DNA of 64,000 nucleotides from Gonatopus flavifemur (taxonomy: Eukaryota; Arthropoda; Insecta; Hymenoptera; Dryinidae). The translations under genes were made by a program, and so were the position numbers. The stretch is from assembly GCA_018340375.1 (NCBI GenBank), contig JAFFJZ010000010.1:1240001-1304000 (forward strand), given 5' to 3'. Below are positions 16,622 through 28,700 of this stretch, piece after piece; the first letter of the stretch is position 1; each line of letters begins with the position of its first letter. The notes under the pieces are model-generated. The model had not been told where the DNA came from, did no database searches, and was given only the letters and a program-made list of their open reading frames with translations.

Positions 16622-16754
16622 CGAGTTTAAAAGAAGTCCAAATCCAATTCTTCATTAGTTTTAACAATGAAGACTGTGAAAAAGAATACACATTAACTTG
16701 TGGAAAAGGAATTATCAGACGATACGAATAATGATTTCAATTACCTGTTAGACT

Positions 16755-19700
16755 TCAACGATTACTTTCGGTGACTTCGTTGAACAATGGGGTTAACGAG
16801 TCAACATCTTGCAATCCATCGAAATTGCCAAGAGGATCGAGATCATTCGCTTCTCCATCAGGATCAGTGAGAAAAGAAGTTTCTAACAGATCTGCAACGT
16901 TTCTGCAGCCGTTCCCAGAGGCTGTAACAGATACAGCTTCGGCATGTAAATTCAACGAGCTCAAAGTTGGACTGGAAAGCATTGGTTCGTTGGATTCTCT
17001 ATACACTTCTTGCGATTGTATGGTATGTAAAGGTGTAGAAGGATAAGATCTGGAACCATTGCTGTCATCCTGATGAAACGGCGACGGATAAGTTGAAACT
17101 GGGACTTGTGGTAATGGAGTGTTCGGATACGAACGGGATTGTATAATCTTTTGTAATGTTGTAGCACCACCGACCGATCCGCCAAGAACGCTTGACGGAT
17201 CCAGAATACCTTCTTCCGACAAATTCAGATTAGAATTCGGTAAGTTATCCAATACTATGCTACCGCTACTCTCTATCAAATCCTCATCCGCGTGTTGATC
17301 CGGTAATATTTGTAAACCCGGGGTCTCATCTTCTTCCAAAATATTAAGAATGTTGCTAATGTTTTCCGGCGTTATCTCCTTGTCGGCTATCAAAAACTGT
17401 TGATCGTCGGACATAAAGTTTGGATCGACATCGTCGAGTAAGTAAGAGGTGTTATCGGTTTGTCCAATAGATACGAAATCATTGAACTCGCTAGGTACAG
17501 GGGTAGGGGCGACCGAGCTGCTCGACGATGGATTGAAACTTTGAATTTGAAAACTTGGAGTGCAATGTTGAGTCGATATCGGTGACATTAGAGCCGGATT
17601 GACCATGCGGTGTAGAGGTACGGATTGAGATCTATAGAAAAGCTGATCATTGGTGAAAAGTCGACTGCTACGAAAGAGCTCACTTATCTCTTGGTCCGGT
17701 GGTTGCGGTTTTTGGTAGGTATTCTTTATCTCCTAAGGACAAATATAACACGAGCTATCACATTTCGAATTTTTGAAATTATACGTGAACATGATTAGAG
17801 TAAATCTTTCAAAGGGAAATTAGCGCCGGGACTTTAGCCAAATTGTTTGTTCCAAACCATTCAAAAGGGTTTACATAAAATCAAAATGTCGTTCTGTACA
17901 GTAATTGCTGTACAGAGCGATATGTTGATTTCATTAAAGCACATTTGAATAGTTTGGAGGAAATAACCAGACTCGTACCACAGCGCTAGTATGCCCTGGA
18001 GGATATTATACTAACGTCATGAGTCTTGCTATTTCTTATTAGGCAGTTTATCCGAAAACTATGAAATATCGAATGAATGCGTCAAAACTGAGTTTCTGAA
18101 CATCCTTTATGATTCCCAGAATTTTTAGAAATTATGTTTTCCAAATGAATTGACCAATATGAAATAAAGTCAAGACGTCACGACGCTACAGTATCCCTTT
18201 AAGAGATATTTTATAACCATTTTATCGTTACCTGTAGATTTTCTTGACTAGGATAATTGATGAGGAGTTGTTTTTGAGGAGCTAAATCCGACGATAAGAA
18301 AGAAGTACATTGCGCTGATTCTTGACCTTCGGTTTTGGAAACCGCGGAAATTTGTGTCGCAACGTGACCCACTTGCACTTCCGAAGACTTGGTGTTGGTT
18401 AAAAGAGGTGATCTGGATAAAGAAACTTGTCTGACCAGTTCAGGACCACTGGTAGGCACCACAAAAGTATCACTCTTTCCGATATATGGCACGCTACACG
18501 ATATAGAACGAGATAAAACTTTGTGTGCGTTACGAGATCTGGAATTACCCGGTTGCAAGGTGCTTCTCGATCTTGGCACAGGTGTGTTTCTGGGGGAGAC
18601 AAAGGGACTCGCGTTGGCAGAACTGGATTTCGAAGCTCGTCCGTTTATCGGACCAGGAGAGTGCGGACCAGGAGAAATCGGCGTGAAATTGAATATTCTA
18701 CGCCTCGTATTTGGACTTTGAGGGACGGTATTGGTCACACCGTTCGAATCTTGGGAATGTTCCACGACGTTCGTTTCGAAACTCACCCTGCGTCTAGTCC
18801 CAGGTTGACTAGGGTGTTGGTTTAAAATCGTTGTTGGCATTAGCACACTGTGCTTTTGCGTGGCATCTCTCTTGTCTACGCTCATTTGATTTTGTCGAAC
18901 CAAAGTTTTATTGGTGGGTACTATCTCGACGGTAGGATGTAACACTGTTCCGGTTTTGAAATTTTGTTGAAGTATTAATCTGAGTTGAGATACTTTATCC
19001 GATCTTGATAGATCAATGTCAGCTACCGCAGCTTCTACGTCTGAGCTCGAAGAACTGCTTTGCTGAAAATACTGTAGTAATTCTTCCTCTTGTTCTTGAG
19101 AATTGTTGCCCCCGTTCAAGTAATCGTCCAATGAATCTGGATCGATGGTACAAAGTTCGCGTCTTTCATGTTTACTATCTCGCAACAATTTGATTTGATC
19201 CTTGATCGATTCGCTGTTAACCCCGCTCGCACTGGTATTATCGATATTATTATCGTGGCAGCTATTTGTTCTGTTTCTATTTTCAGGCGGTTGAATATCA
19301 CAGTTTCTTACAGGCTGATTACCACTACCACCAGCCTCGTTGTTATTAGATTTACATTTAACGGTTTTTGAATTATTAGCTAATATTACTGGTATTTTCC
19401 CGGTACGTTGAGATGACATTGGGACAGTCTCGCGTGCTTGCTGTTCCTCCACTTTCATTTGTTTTTCCGGACTGGTATCTGTTGCGGATTGTATCAGTAC
19501 TGCTGAACTGGCACGCTTTCTCGAACTTTTAGGTCTCTGCAAATTCGTAGCACTATCATTATTCGCCGAAGTTACGACTCTAGGGTTAGTATTACTACTC
19601 TGTACGTCCTCAATCGGTTGTACCGCTATATTATCACAGTTGGATTCCAGGGGTGCATTAGACGAATGACCACCGGATTTGTTGTTGAGAATTTTTTTCT

Positions 19701-22700
19701 GTCTATTACTATGAGCGGCCACGACAGGCAAACTGAGTTTGTTGTTAGTCGGTGTTGTACTGTGTCCGACCAATGAGTTTGTACCTTGAGGCGATTGATT
19801 TGATCTGGTTTTCTTACTTGTTTTATTTGTTCCTCCGCGGCTATCTAATGATTTTTCTTTGTTCTGATTCTGAAGTGCATAAAAGAAATGAAGGGAAAAA
19901 TCAAAATCCTTGCGGGATTAACGACTGAAAATTTTAATTGAAAAATTATCTTGTACCTGTACTCCAGCATCGACATTTCGATGTTTTGGATCCCTGATTT
20001 GTTCTCGCTGTTGTAACTTGCGCTGCAGTTGCAATTGAGCTTCTCTCAATTTAATTGATTTTCCGGTTACCGGAACTACTGGTAGACTCGATGTTATTTC
20101 TAACAATTTATATACACGTTATATATTTTGAAACAGTATTCTTTATTTGAAATCATCATCGATGGAACAAACCTTTATTGTTCGAGGCATTTGAATCTCC
20201 CGAAGCACATAGGATACAAACAGCAGCCAAAGATCGAGTATCAACGCAAAAATTTTCGACTAAATGGCGCGCCAAAGAATTCAGAGTTGGAAATTTTTGA
20301 CCTAACAAGTTTTCTGCCCATTCTCTGATCAAAGTCGATGCAGCTCCTAACATCTCTTCCGTAAGATTTTCTTTAGCTTTTTCTCCCTGAATGTAGAAAA
20401 TGATTTCAATTAACAATGATGTTATATAATCAAAATCTTTTTCATTTGTAGGATATAAATTGCAAGGAATTGACCTTTTTCATTCAATATTTCAATGTAC
20501 GAAAATCATATATTTCTGATAAATATTTTGTATCGCAATTTATTTTCTTAACCCTTGGAAAATGAGGTGATAGGGAGCTCTATACAGAATTTTTGAACTG
20601 CCATTTCTCGTGATCGATTAAATTAGGTAAACTTATGAGCTGCTTACGCAAAAATAGAACTAAAATTTCATGATTGTTTTTTAATTGATTTGGTAAATTG
20701 TATTGCTATAAATTTTTCGTTTCTATACAACATGGTTACGGATGACAAAAAGAATTAAGGAGTTTTCCAGAAGTTTTTAAGGAACCTTTAACATTTTTCA
20801 AGGATTATAAAATTTTGTATATTAACCTCTGATACAACAAACTTGTATGTTTAAGTAAGAATATAAACGGAAAAATAAAATTTTTAATGTTGAATACATA
20901 CATATGTTATGTTCCATACGTTAAAGTTTATCATCGAATAACCCACATAACAACGACTTGTATTTTGAAGGTATCTCGAGATAAATTTAAGATGTCAAGA
21001 ATATTAATTATGCTCAAGTGATTGAATTTTCTCTCAAGAAAAAGAATTAAAAAATTATATTCATTTTCCGTGTATTTCAATGAGATATATGTATACTATA
21101 ATTAATCGAATTGTGTAATGATTAATATATGATGAAAAATCAATAATTATGCATAATAATTGATCGAATATATGTAAAGAACTGATAAATAAGTTATATA
21201 CTACTGTGATAAGAAAATGGAAGAAAAATAAATAATATATTGAATGGAGTACATTCTGAAACACAAAATTTTGGAAAATAAAAAGTTGTCAAAGGATTTT
21301 TCGAGTCCTTGAGAATTGAGGAAAAATTCAAGCAGTTTTCCAGGATTCTCAAGAGTAATCTTGTTATGAAGATTAATAAGGTTGTCATTACAATAAAATT
21401 AATATAATTATTTGTATAAATAAACAATTAAACTTTTCAGAATAAACAAACATCAATTAAACGATCAATCAGTCTTAAACATCAACAGGATTCATAGCGG
21501 TCAGGGAAGTCTAACAGAATTGAGCAATTCTATTCATGTTTCTATTCGACGGTATGACCAATGAGAGAAAAAGGATATTCCAGGACTGTGAACCTTGATC
21601 AATTGTAATCAAGATTTTAGTTTCGTTGGAATGAAAATATAAGAATACTTTACAGTGTTCATTTTTAATTCATGACCCTTACCTGGTTATAACCCTTAGT
21701 TCATATTTATTTGCATAAAATGTGTTCAATTAAATAAGCCTGTACAAACAAAGTACTTGGAATATTACTAAAATTATATTGTAAATTTTATTTTGAAAGA
21801 ATTTGTAGCTTACAGTTTGGGTTCCACTGATATCCGGCAGCGTAGGAGGATTTAATTTGATTCTTTTGCGCATTCCTGCATAACAATAACGAGAATTGCC
21901 CCTAGTGCCGAGTCTTCGAGGTCTAACGCGCGGATAAACTTGTTTCATAACTTTTCCAAAATCAGCAGTCGATAATGGCTTCATGGAATTTCGCATGCAA
22001 TACACACTGAGAATAAAAAAGATATCATTGTTATCCGTTAATCTATATGTATTGAAGTTCAAAAATAATCATACTTGTATTCATCGTAAACTTCTTGTTT
22101 TGGTAATGAAACATCAGGATCCTCTTCTAAATGCGTTTTGATCCACATGATAGTTTGATGAATTTCATAACGGTTTCCCAAAGGATTCAACGGTTGTCTA
22201 AGTGGATCAACTGTACCTCCAGGATTAGTCAATGACAAAGGAAGTGTCAGGTACAATAATAACTTTTCCTCTATTTTCAGTTGTTCGATTTGTGAAAAAA
22301 TTTCCTGAACATGGAGTTTAGATTCCTCACTGTTGAAACAGATAGAATATCATTGAGAGTCGCATTTGATACATGTATTTAAAAGAAAATAGAAACAAAT
22401 TTATTTGTAAATTTGTGAATCAAGTCAAATCTATGTGAATTTCAATCCATTAACGTGCTAAGAAATAAAGAAATATCATGAATTGCACTCATTTCATTCA
22501 TAATGAGTGTTATTGATTATTCAATAATCAATAATGTGTTACTGAAAATGAATACTATTTCTCACAAATATTGATCGATGTGATTAGAATATTACATTGT
22601 TCTTCCCAAACTTGAATCAAACACAATATACTGAATTCAACATACTAAAAGTTTAATGTTATGGAACGAAGGTAAAATACAATACACATGAAACAATACT

Positions 22701-23075
22701 AAAAGAAAATAAAAATTACCTGATACTATCCTCGATCATGAGACGAATTTTATCATGTTTCAAGTTACTTCCATGATTCGTGAGGTTTGTGAATTTGGTT
22801 GCCATAATTTCTTGGAGGAAATCGCCGTCGTGGAAGCCGTTGGCGATCCTGCCGGCGACGGTGGCCGGTCGTTGTTGCACTTGAGACTTGCCGTCAACGT
22901 TCTCATTATTATTGGTAGAAGATGAACCACTGCAATCACCATTTTCACGGCAACCAACACTGAGTAATTCTTTTTTAATTTTCCTCGGACTTTCGTCGTG
23001 TTGAACGATTTTCGCCTGTGCGGGCGAATGTTTGCTGACGCAGGGTTTGGATTGATCATGGTTATCAGTACTCAT
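16755..23075 (-). CDS. RFX7: RFX-family transcription factor, RFX7-like, complete, 7 exons
   Basis: Exons in transcript order: 23075-22720, 22329-22075, 22006-21814, 20386-20173, 20099-19957, 19869-18232, 17732-16755. All junctions are GT-AG and phases close to 1258 aa. Residues about 177-268 form the RFX winged-helix DNA-binding domain: MWIKTHLEEDP, SLPKQEVYDEY, PLSTADFGKVMKQVYP, RRLGTRGNSRYCYAGMRKR. RLGTRG and SRYCYAG are the signature recognition-helix and wing segments. RFX proteins bind X-boxes, palindromes related to GTNRCC/RGYAAC. The WIKTHLEE..LPKQEVYDEY text and the long serine-rich tail containing SVPLHRM, IQSRSYPNTPLP and LLETSFL point to the RFX5/RFX7 branch, and length and tail favour RFX7. 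No RFX1-3-type dimerisation region was recognised. The ATG at 23075 is the first in exon 1. The gene acts in the nucleus. The RFX assignment is firm; the RFX7 subtype is inferred. Confidence 0.92.
17818..18002. repeat. palindromic repeat in the last RFX intron
   Basis: The palindrome is centred near 17904 on CTGTACAG-TAATTG-CTGTACAG. The arms share AAATTGTTT/CCAAAC-like blocks and TAGCGC ends. Related half copies carrying the ATATCGCT(C/A)TGTACAG core lie at about 24963-25060 and 50876-51010, with a fragment near 640-680. The repeat sits inside the intron 17733-18231. Confidence 0.7.
20387..21813 (-). other. RFX intron 3, nothing else recognised
   Basis: A 1.4-kb AT-rich intron between the DNA-binding-domain exon and the next coding exon. 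No nested gene or clear element was seen. Confidence 0.6.
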
Positions 23076-23099
23076 CGTATAATTAAATCCCCCCCCCCC

Positions 23100-24069
23100 C
23101 TAAATTACCTCGATGATTATTTACGTATGGATAATACTGTTCTATTGCTATCGCAATAGATAGAGTACCCTAACATTTTGTCAGTCAGTTGTGACTCTAC
23201 TTGTTAAAACATTCGCACTCGCGGTGATTGCGTGCTAGGCGCCATTCGAGAGATTCTTCTCTCTGGTTCTCTCCGCTTGCGCGAACCGTCAACTCGCCGA
23301 AGCGCGAATATGAGACTATGCGCGAATCCGTCATAACGATCTCGTGAAGTCTATGCGCTTTTTGATGAAAATTTAATTAATTTCATTCTATCACTACATA
23401 CTTTGAGAGACAAATTAAAAGATTTATTGAATAGTGAAAGTTTAAATGGAGTAAATAAAGATAGAACACTTCTTGAAGGCGCGTGCGTGTGGGAAAATCG
23501 TCGAACATAGATGATATGCTTTGTTACGAGTGAAACACAAAGTTAATTGTTACCACTGGTCGCATTTTTCTCTCTCTGACGTGTCCAGGTGCACATACAT
23601 ATTTCAAAATACTTCTTTCACCTCGGTCAAAACGAAGAAGGTTATGTCGAGAAACGTAGGTTTATATTTTTTTGGAGAAATTCTAATGAAATGAGTTTGA
23701 ATGAGCTTAAAGGAATACACACTATGTTTGATGAAGTTATGGAGGGAATTCGTTTTCAATACGGATTTCAAAGACTTTGTCGTGATTGGGGTTTCATAAC
23801 AACTCGACCAATCACATTTCATTTTTGAATTCTGGTTTGTTCGTTGTGGTAGGGCATCAATTGGTAGTATGAAGCCTTCCGAAATACAGTGAAAATTCGT
23901 TTATTCGAACTCTCGTTTATTTTACTTCAAACGTCTCGTTTATTTTAACGCCAAAATTCTCTTTTCCCCACGTTTGAACGGTCCCAAGGCGCGTTTCCAG
24001 TAACGATCAGTGTCGCCCAATCAAGAGACGGTTATGTGAACCCGTCCTGAGCTTTATGCTGATGGTGGG
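23100..24069. promoter_or_regulatory. probable RFX promoter side of a divergent intergenic region
   Basis: A run of C residues lies just upstream of the RFX ATG (about 23088-23100). At 23220-23330 there is a CpG-richer patch (GCGCGAA, CGCCGAAGCGCG) unlike the surrounding AT-rich DNA, which would suit a minus-strand start site. A hairpin TCTATTGC-TATC-GCAATAGA sits near 23141. At 23885 a TA followed by CAGTGAAAATTCGTTTATTC resembles one end of a pogo/Tigger-like element, but no partner end was found. No start site can be fixed from sequence alone. Confidence 0.4.
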
Positions 24070-24506
24070 CAGGGTTGGGTACGCATAATACGGTAGGTTT
24101 TATGCAAGGAATAATGTGCGCATAAAATTCATGCAAATAATAGATGTTTCTGATTGTAGACAGGGGCTAGCCCCTAGGGCTAGAATACTGGATTCCCATT
24201 GGCTGAATCATGGCCTCTTCTGGGGCCAAGAGCTCTCGCAATCGGAAGCATCCAATGCAGATAACTAAGCGAGGTTTTCCGCATCATCTTTTTTCATGGT
24301 CAAAATGGGTTATAATTTTGAAACTACGGATTGTTTACCGTTTCAACACTCATAAATATCTATTTCATACATCTGAATTTCGAATTCCAAGTCAGAATTA
24401 ATTTTACAATGTTTTCTGCATTTTCTGCGTATTCTACACGTTTTATGCATAATCTGAGCACAGTTAATGCATATTATTCATCGCTTGCGTAGAGAACCCA
24501 TTCCTG
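24070..24506. mobile_element. probable hAT-like element A in the RFX/RGG intergenic region
   Basis: The left end CAGGGTTGGGTACGCA loosely mirrors the right end TGCGTAGAGAACCCATTCCTG. Interior ATGCATAA/TTATGCAT-type blocks are also inverted. No target duplication was found. The right side runs straight into a copy of the GGATCAGCTACTTCGGAAGG hairpin (24507-24553). Confidence 0.5.
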
Positions 24507-24816
24507 GAAGTAGCTGATCTGGATCACTTGGATCAGCTACTTCGGAAGGCTCCAAAGGCCGCTTCCGATTGTCTCCCAGCACCACAAGCTGTTTCGTATT
24601 CGCCATCTGGAACTGTAGAGGTCAATTGACCCGAAAACTGAAACCTCATGCGATGTTTACATATTATTGCGGCTGAGAGATGAACAAAGATAGCTATATG
24701 ATTATGGATATGAGAACGCACTATGAGGTTTAAATTTTCGGGATGCTCGTCTTCGGGTCTATTGGTGTCTACCACCGGCTAGTAGTTTCAGACAATCCAG
24801 TTGCATGTGAGCCCAG

Positions 24817-25222
24817 CAGGGTTGGGTGGGTATCAAACTTCATGTATCAAGGAGCTTTCCGAAGTATGTGACCCGGGGCGTCTGGGGCGTGGAATGAACC
24901 AATAGGAATCCGTAGTTCACGCCCCAGACGCCCCGGGTCAAATACTTCTTTAATTGATACAGATGGTCTGTACAGAGCGATATTTTGATTATATTACTTC
25001 ATTTTCGCGTAATTTGTCAGAAAATATTTAGCTGCTGCCACGCCGCTGGTATCCCCTTAATACGTAGTAAATGTGACGCATCATACCGTGTAACAAACAC
25101 CTTTTTAGGGTCTTCTCACGTAATATATGTAATTTATGTCTTGATACATGGTACATATTACGTATTATACTCTCGTAATAAATGTAACAAATCCTCCAAT
25201 GACGCATCAGTACCCAACCCTG
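24817..25222. mobile_element. hAT-like element B with 8-bp target duplication and nested hairpin
   Basis: The ends are CAGGGTTGGG and CCCAACCCTG. The flanks GAGCCCAG (24809-24816) and GAGTCCAG (25223-25230) agree at 7 of 8 bases. Inside, GACCCGGGGCGTCTGGGG (from 24870) and its inverse (ending 24939) form a perfect 22-bp-arm, very GC-rich hairpin. The right half includes a piece of the CTGTACAGAGCGATAT family. The element lies about 100-180 bp upstream of the likely RGG-gene first exon. Confidence 0.8.
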
Positions 25223-25299
25223 GAGTCCAGCCTTACCGATTTTAATATTTTCTTCTCTTCACATCCGGCATTGAAAACTCGCCCACGATTCTGCTATGG

Positions 25300-25713
25300 T
25301 CGATGATCCTTTTTCCGGCAACCGGCGTCCATTTTCCCCCGTAGCTCGTTCGTGTCCGCGCGTTTCCCGTAAATGTGCAAAATCATTTATCGAATTCACA
25401 AATAAAACGTAAGTAATGTTTGTAAATCAACGTGCAAGAGTTTTTTCGCATCTTCCTCGTCAGTTATGCATTCACCAAAACACATCTTATTACATCTTTA
25501 GTATTACAAAAATGTTTCTGTTGTTTGATACGATGTCGATAGCGTCGGTGTAATTGGTTTGGAGTTTATATGTTGATCCGTACATCTATTCACGTCCCTA
25601 TACAAATTGTTTGAAATTGTGTTATGTGTAATTATCCTTGTGAATCAATTTTATATCAAATATTACAATAATTTTTATGTTTATTCTTATTAATAGATTA
25701 AATAGATAATAAA
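25300..25713 (+). promoter_or_regulatory. likely promoter, non-coding first exon and 5' UTR intron of the RGG gene
   Basis: A GC-richer stretch at about 25310-25370 precedes a strong donor, AAAAC|GTAAGT at 25409. It pairs with the acceptor ATTAATAG at 25696, which leaves a 17-base leader directly before the ATG at 25714. The exact start site is not identifiable. Confidence 0.5.
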
Positions 25714-28700
25714 ATGGAAGGTGGTAGTACTGCACCAACCGGCCGAGGAGGTGCCAGTGGCGGAGGTGGCGGTAGTGCAGGTGCGGGAAGTGGTGCAGCA
25801 GGCGGCGGTGGAGGTGGTGGCGGTGGCGGTGGCTTCAGAGGACGTGGTGGTCCTGGAGGTCCAAGGGGACGTGGAAGTTTTGGAGACAGAGGAAGGCAAG
25901 TTTTGTCAATTTTCTCATAATATTTATGAATCCTTCGCGATGATCATGTTTCCATCGTACCAGAATGAAATAAGAGTGAAATGAGACTATCCAATCATAT
26001 TCGATATTATAACAGAAAACTTCTATTGTTTTCATAGCTTTACGGCGACTTGATAATCTCATACCGCTCCTATTTCATTCCGGTACAGTGGGAACGTAGT
26101 CTATGTTGTTTTGTGTTGGTTTTATAATTTTTGAATTTCAATTACAGAGGTGGTCCACCTGGACGTGGTGGTGGAATGATGAGAGGTCGTGGCAGTGGTC
26201 TTGGAGGTGGAATGAGAGGAGGACCTCCTGGAATGAGAGGAAGAGGTGGCCCTCCTGGTAGAGGTGGACGTGGTGGACATTTCCCACCTGGGTAATTATA
26301 TGATTCAGATATGTTTCAATTAATGAATTTCCAATAAAATGGATTGGATTTTATTTTTTTTTTTCCAAATCTTTTATAAAACCGCAACAAATACCTCAAA
26401 TGAATTGAGATGTTTTACAAAACAATAATATATAAAGTAGCACAATTTAATATTCAGGTGATGATTTTTTTATACTGTCCATTGATTATAATCCCTGCTT
26501 TTTGCTTAGATTCAAAAATATTGATTTTATAATGAACATCAAATCATACATATTTAATGTTGAAAAGCTGAAGTCACATGGATGCTATTTTTAATTTTTA
26601 TCCAAACATTAAATAACAGTTTTGAAGAATTATGAATATTGTCTTTAAGATTAAATACTGTATTATCTTGGTTTTCTACCAAGGCATACTCCTTTGTCTC
26701 AAATGAATATTAGATATGAAATATATTATGTGTAGTATAATACACCTTATAAATCTGTAATGTTTGTTGAGAAATTATTGTCCAGTTATTTCAATATTTA
26801 AAGCAAGGTGCTTATAAAAAGTATAATCCATTTACCAACTTGATTATTGATCATATGCTTTGAAAAGTAAAGTTATACAAAAAAATTTAATTAATTTCAA
26901 CCACCCTATGCCATTATTATTTTCTAGTTTCAATTACACAGGCTGAGACAAATTTTACCCCGAAACCAAAATATTTTTTACCCAAGGTTTTTGGTGCGTT
27001 GAATCCGAATCCGAGGTTTAAATCTTTTAGTCAGCTTTGATTTTCGAAATATCCTAGAAGTTCAAAACAGCGATTTTGGCCTAAATTTGAGGTACTGTTG
27101 CACTTAATTTTTCCTTCTACTCGAAAAACTATGAACATCATTTTAAAAAGTGAGCATTGCCTTTTTAAATGCCATCGAATTAGCATTCCCTTTGGGAGAT
27201 TTTGAAGATCCGACCTTAGATTCTGAACAAGTAGGTCTTGTTAACAAAAGGGAAATGCAACTTGTCATCCAATTATCTTGAGTGTTCCCTGATAAAAAAT
27301 CCAATTTAGTGATGTACAGGTACCGGTAATGGGGTTAAAGTAACATGAACATTTTAATATCTGATATCTCAGTGAATAGAATTGATACTGAAGCGGAATT
27401 AACGGTATTTGAAAGGGTAATGCTCACACTTTAAAATAATGTTCATAGTTTTTTGTATAAAAGAAAAAAATTTGATTCAACAAAACATAAAATTTAGGCC
27501 AAAATCACTATTTTTGCACTTTGAGGTTGAGATTTGTTGAAAATTAAAGCCAACTGAAAGATTTGGACTTCGAATTCGGATTCAGCGCATCAAAAACCTT
27601 CGGCAAAGAATGGTCTGGTTTCTGGGTCAGAGAGTCGACCTAATTTTTCCGGCCTGTGTTATCAATATTTAAGGTATTCCATTATTCATTGTATACTTTT
27701 TCTATAATCCTGACAGTATTCCGATCCTATTACCCTGCGATTGTTTATTATACATCGGGTCACAGTACAATAATGAAGATTCCTTATCATGAGTGCCTTT
27801 ATTTGTGTAAACAGTGCGCCACCAGAACCTGGAATGGTAAGCGGACCAGGAAATGGTCCCCCGCCAGGACCTCCTCGCGGAGGTGGTAGAGGAGGTGGAA
27901 GCGGTGGTTTCCGCGGTCGAGGAAGAGGTGATTTCGGTAGAGGAGATAATCAAAGGGGAAATGGTAATTTCCGCGGACGTGGCGGAATGGATCGAGGAGG
28001 TAGAGGTGGATCCAGGTAAAGATACTAATCACTTTTCTTCAAGTGGATACGAGCGCATAGATGGCCATATCTAGTGGCATTGCTTTCCGACCCAAATACT
28101 CGAAACTGAAGCATAAAAAAGTCTGAAATTTTCAGGGATGAACTTTTAAAAGTTTCTCTAGGTCTGTACAGAACCAGAATTTTGAATTTCGAAGATTCAT
28201 CTCTGAAAATTTCAGACTTCTCGGAAAAAAATTCACCAGATAGAGCCACCTATGCGCTCGTATCCTTTTCAAATATTCTTGAATACTTGATTAACTAACG
28301 AGTTCAGGGGGGGATTCGGTAGAGGTGGCCCAGGAGGTCGAGGTGGCTTCAGCGATCGTGGACGAGGTGGAGGAAGAGGAGGCCCGTCAAAGAGGGGGGG
28401 TGGGCCACCTGGTTCGAGCGGACCTTCCAAGAGGCCAAGATTCGATCAAGCTACCTCACAATCTGCTAACGGTTATGCAACTCAACCCCCCAGGTGATTT
28501 ATTTGTCATTCGAATAACTGAAATCTGTACCTATGAATAGTAGTATTCATATCGAATTGACATTTCAGCCAAGGATATAACGCAGGAGCGTATAACCAGC
28601 AACAACCTCCACCACAGCAGTCCGTGGGTTATGGTGGTGGTTATGCTTCTCAACAAGGTTACACCCCTTATCAAGGATATGAAAGTTATCAACAACCCCC

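Noticed and set aside
23589..23828. 79-codon plus-strand frame near the RFX promoter
   Set aside because: No family resemblance, and it has a similar-sized frame on the opposite strand; treated as chance.
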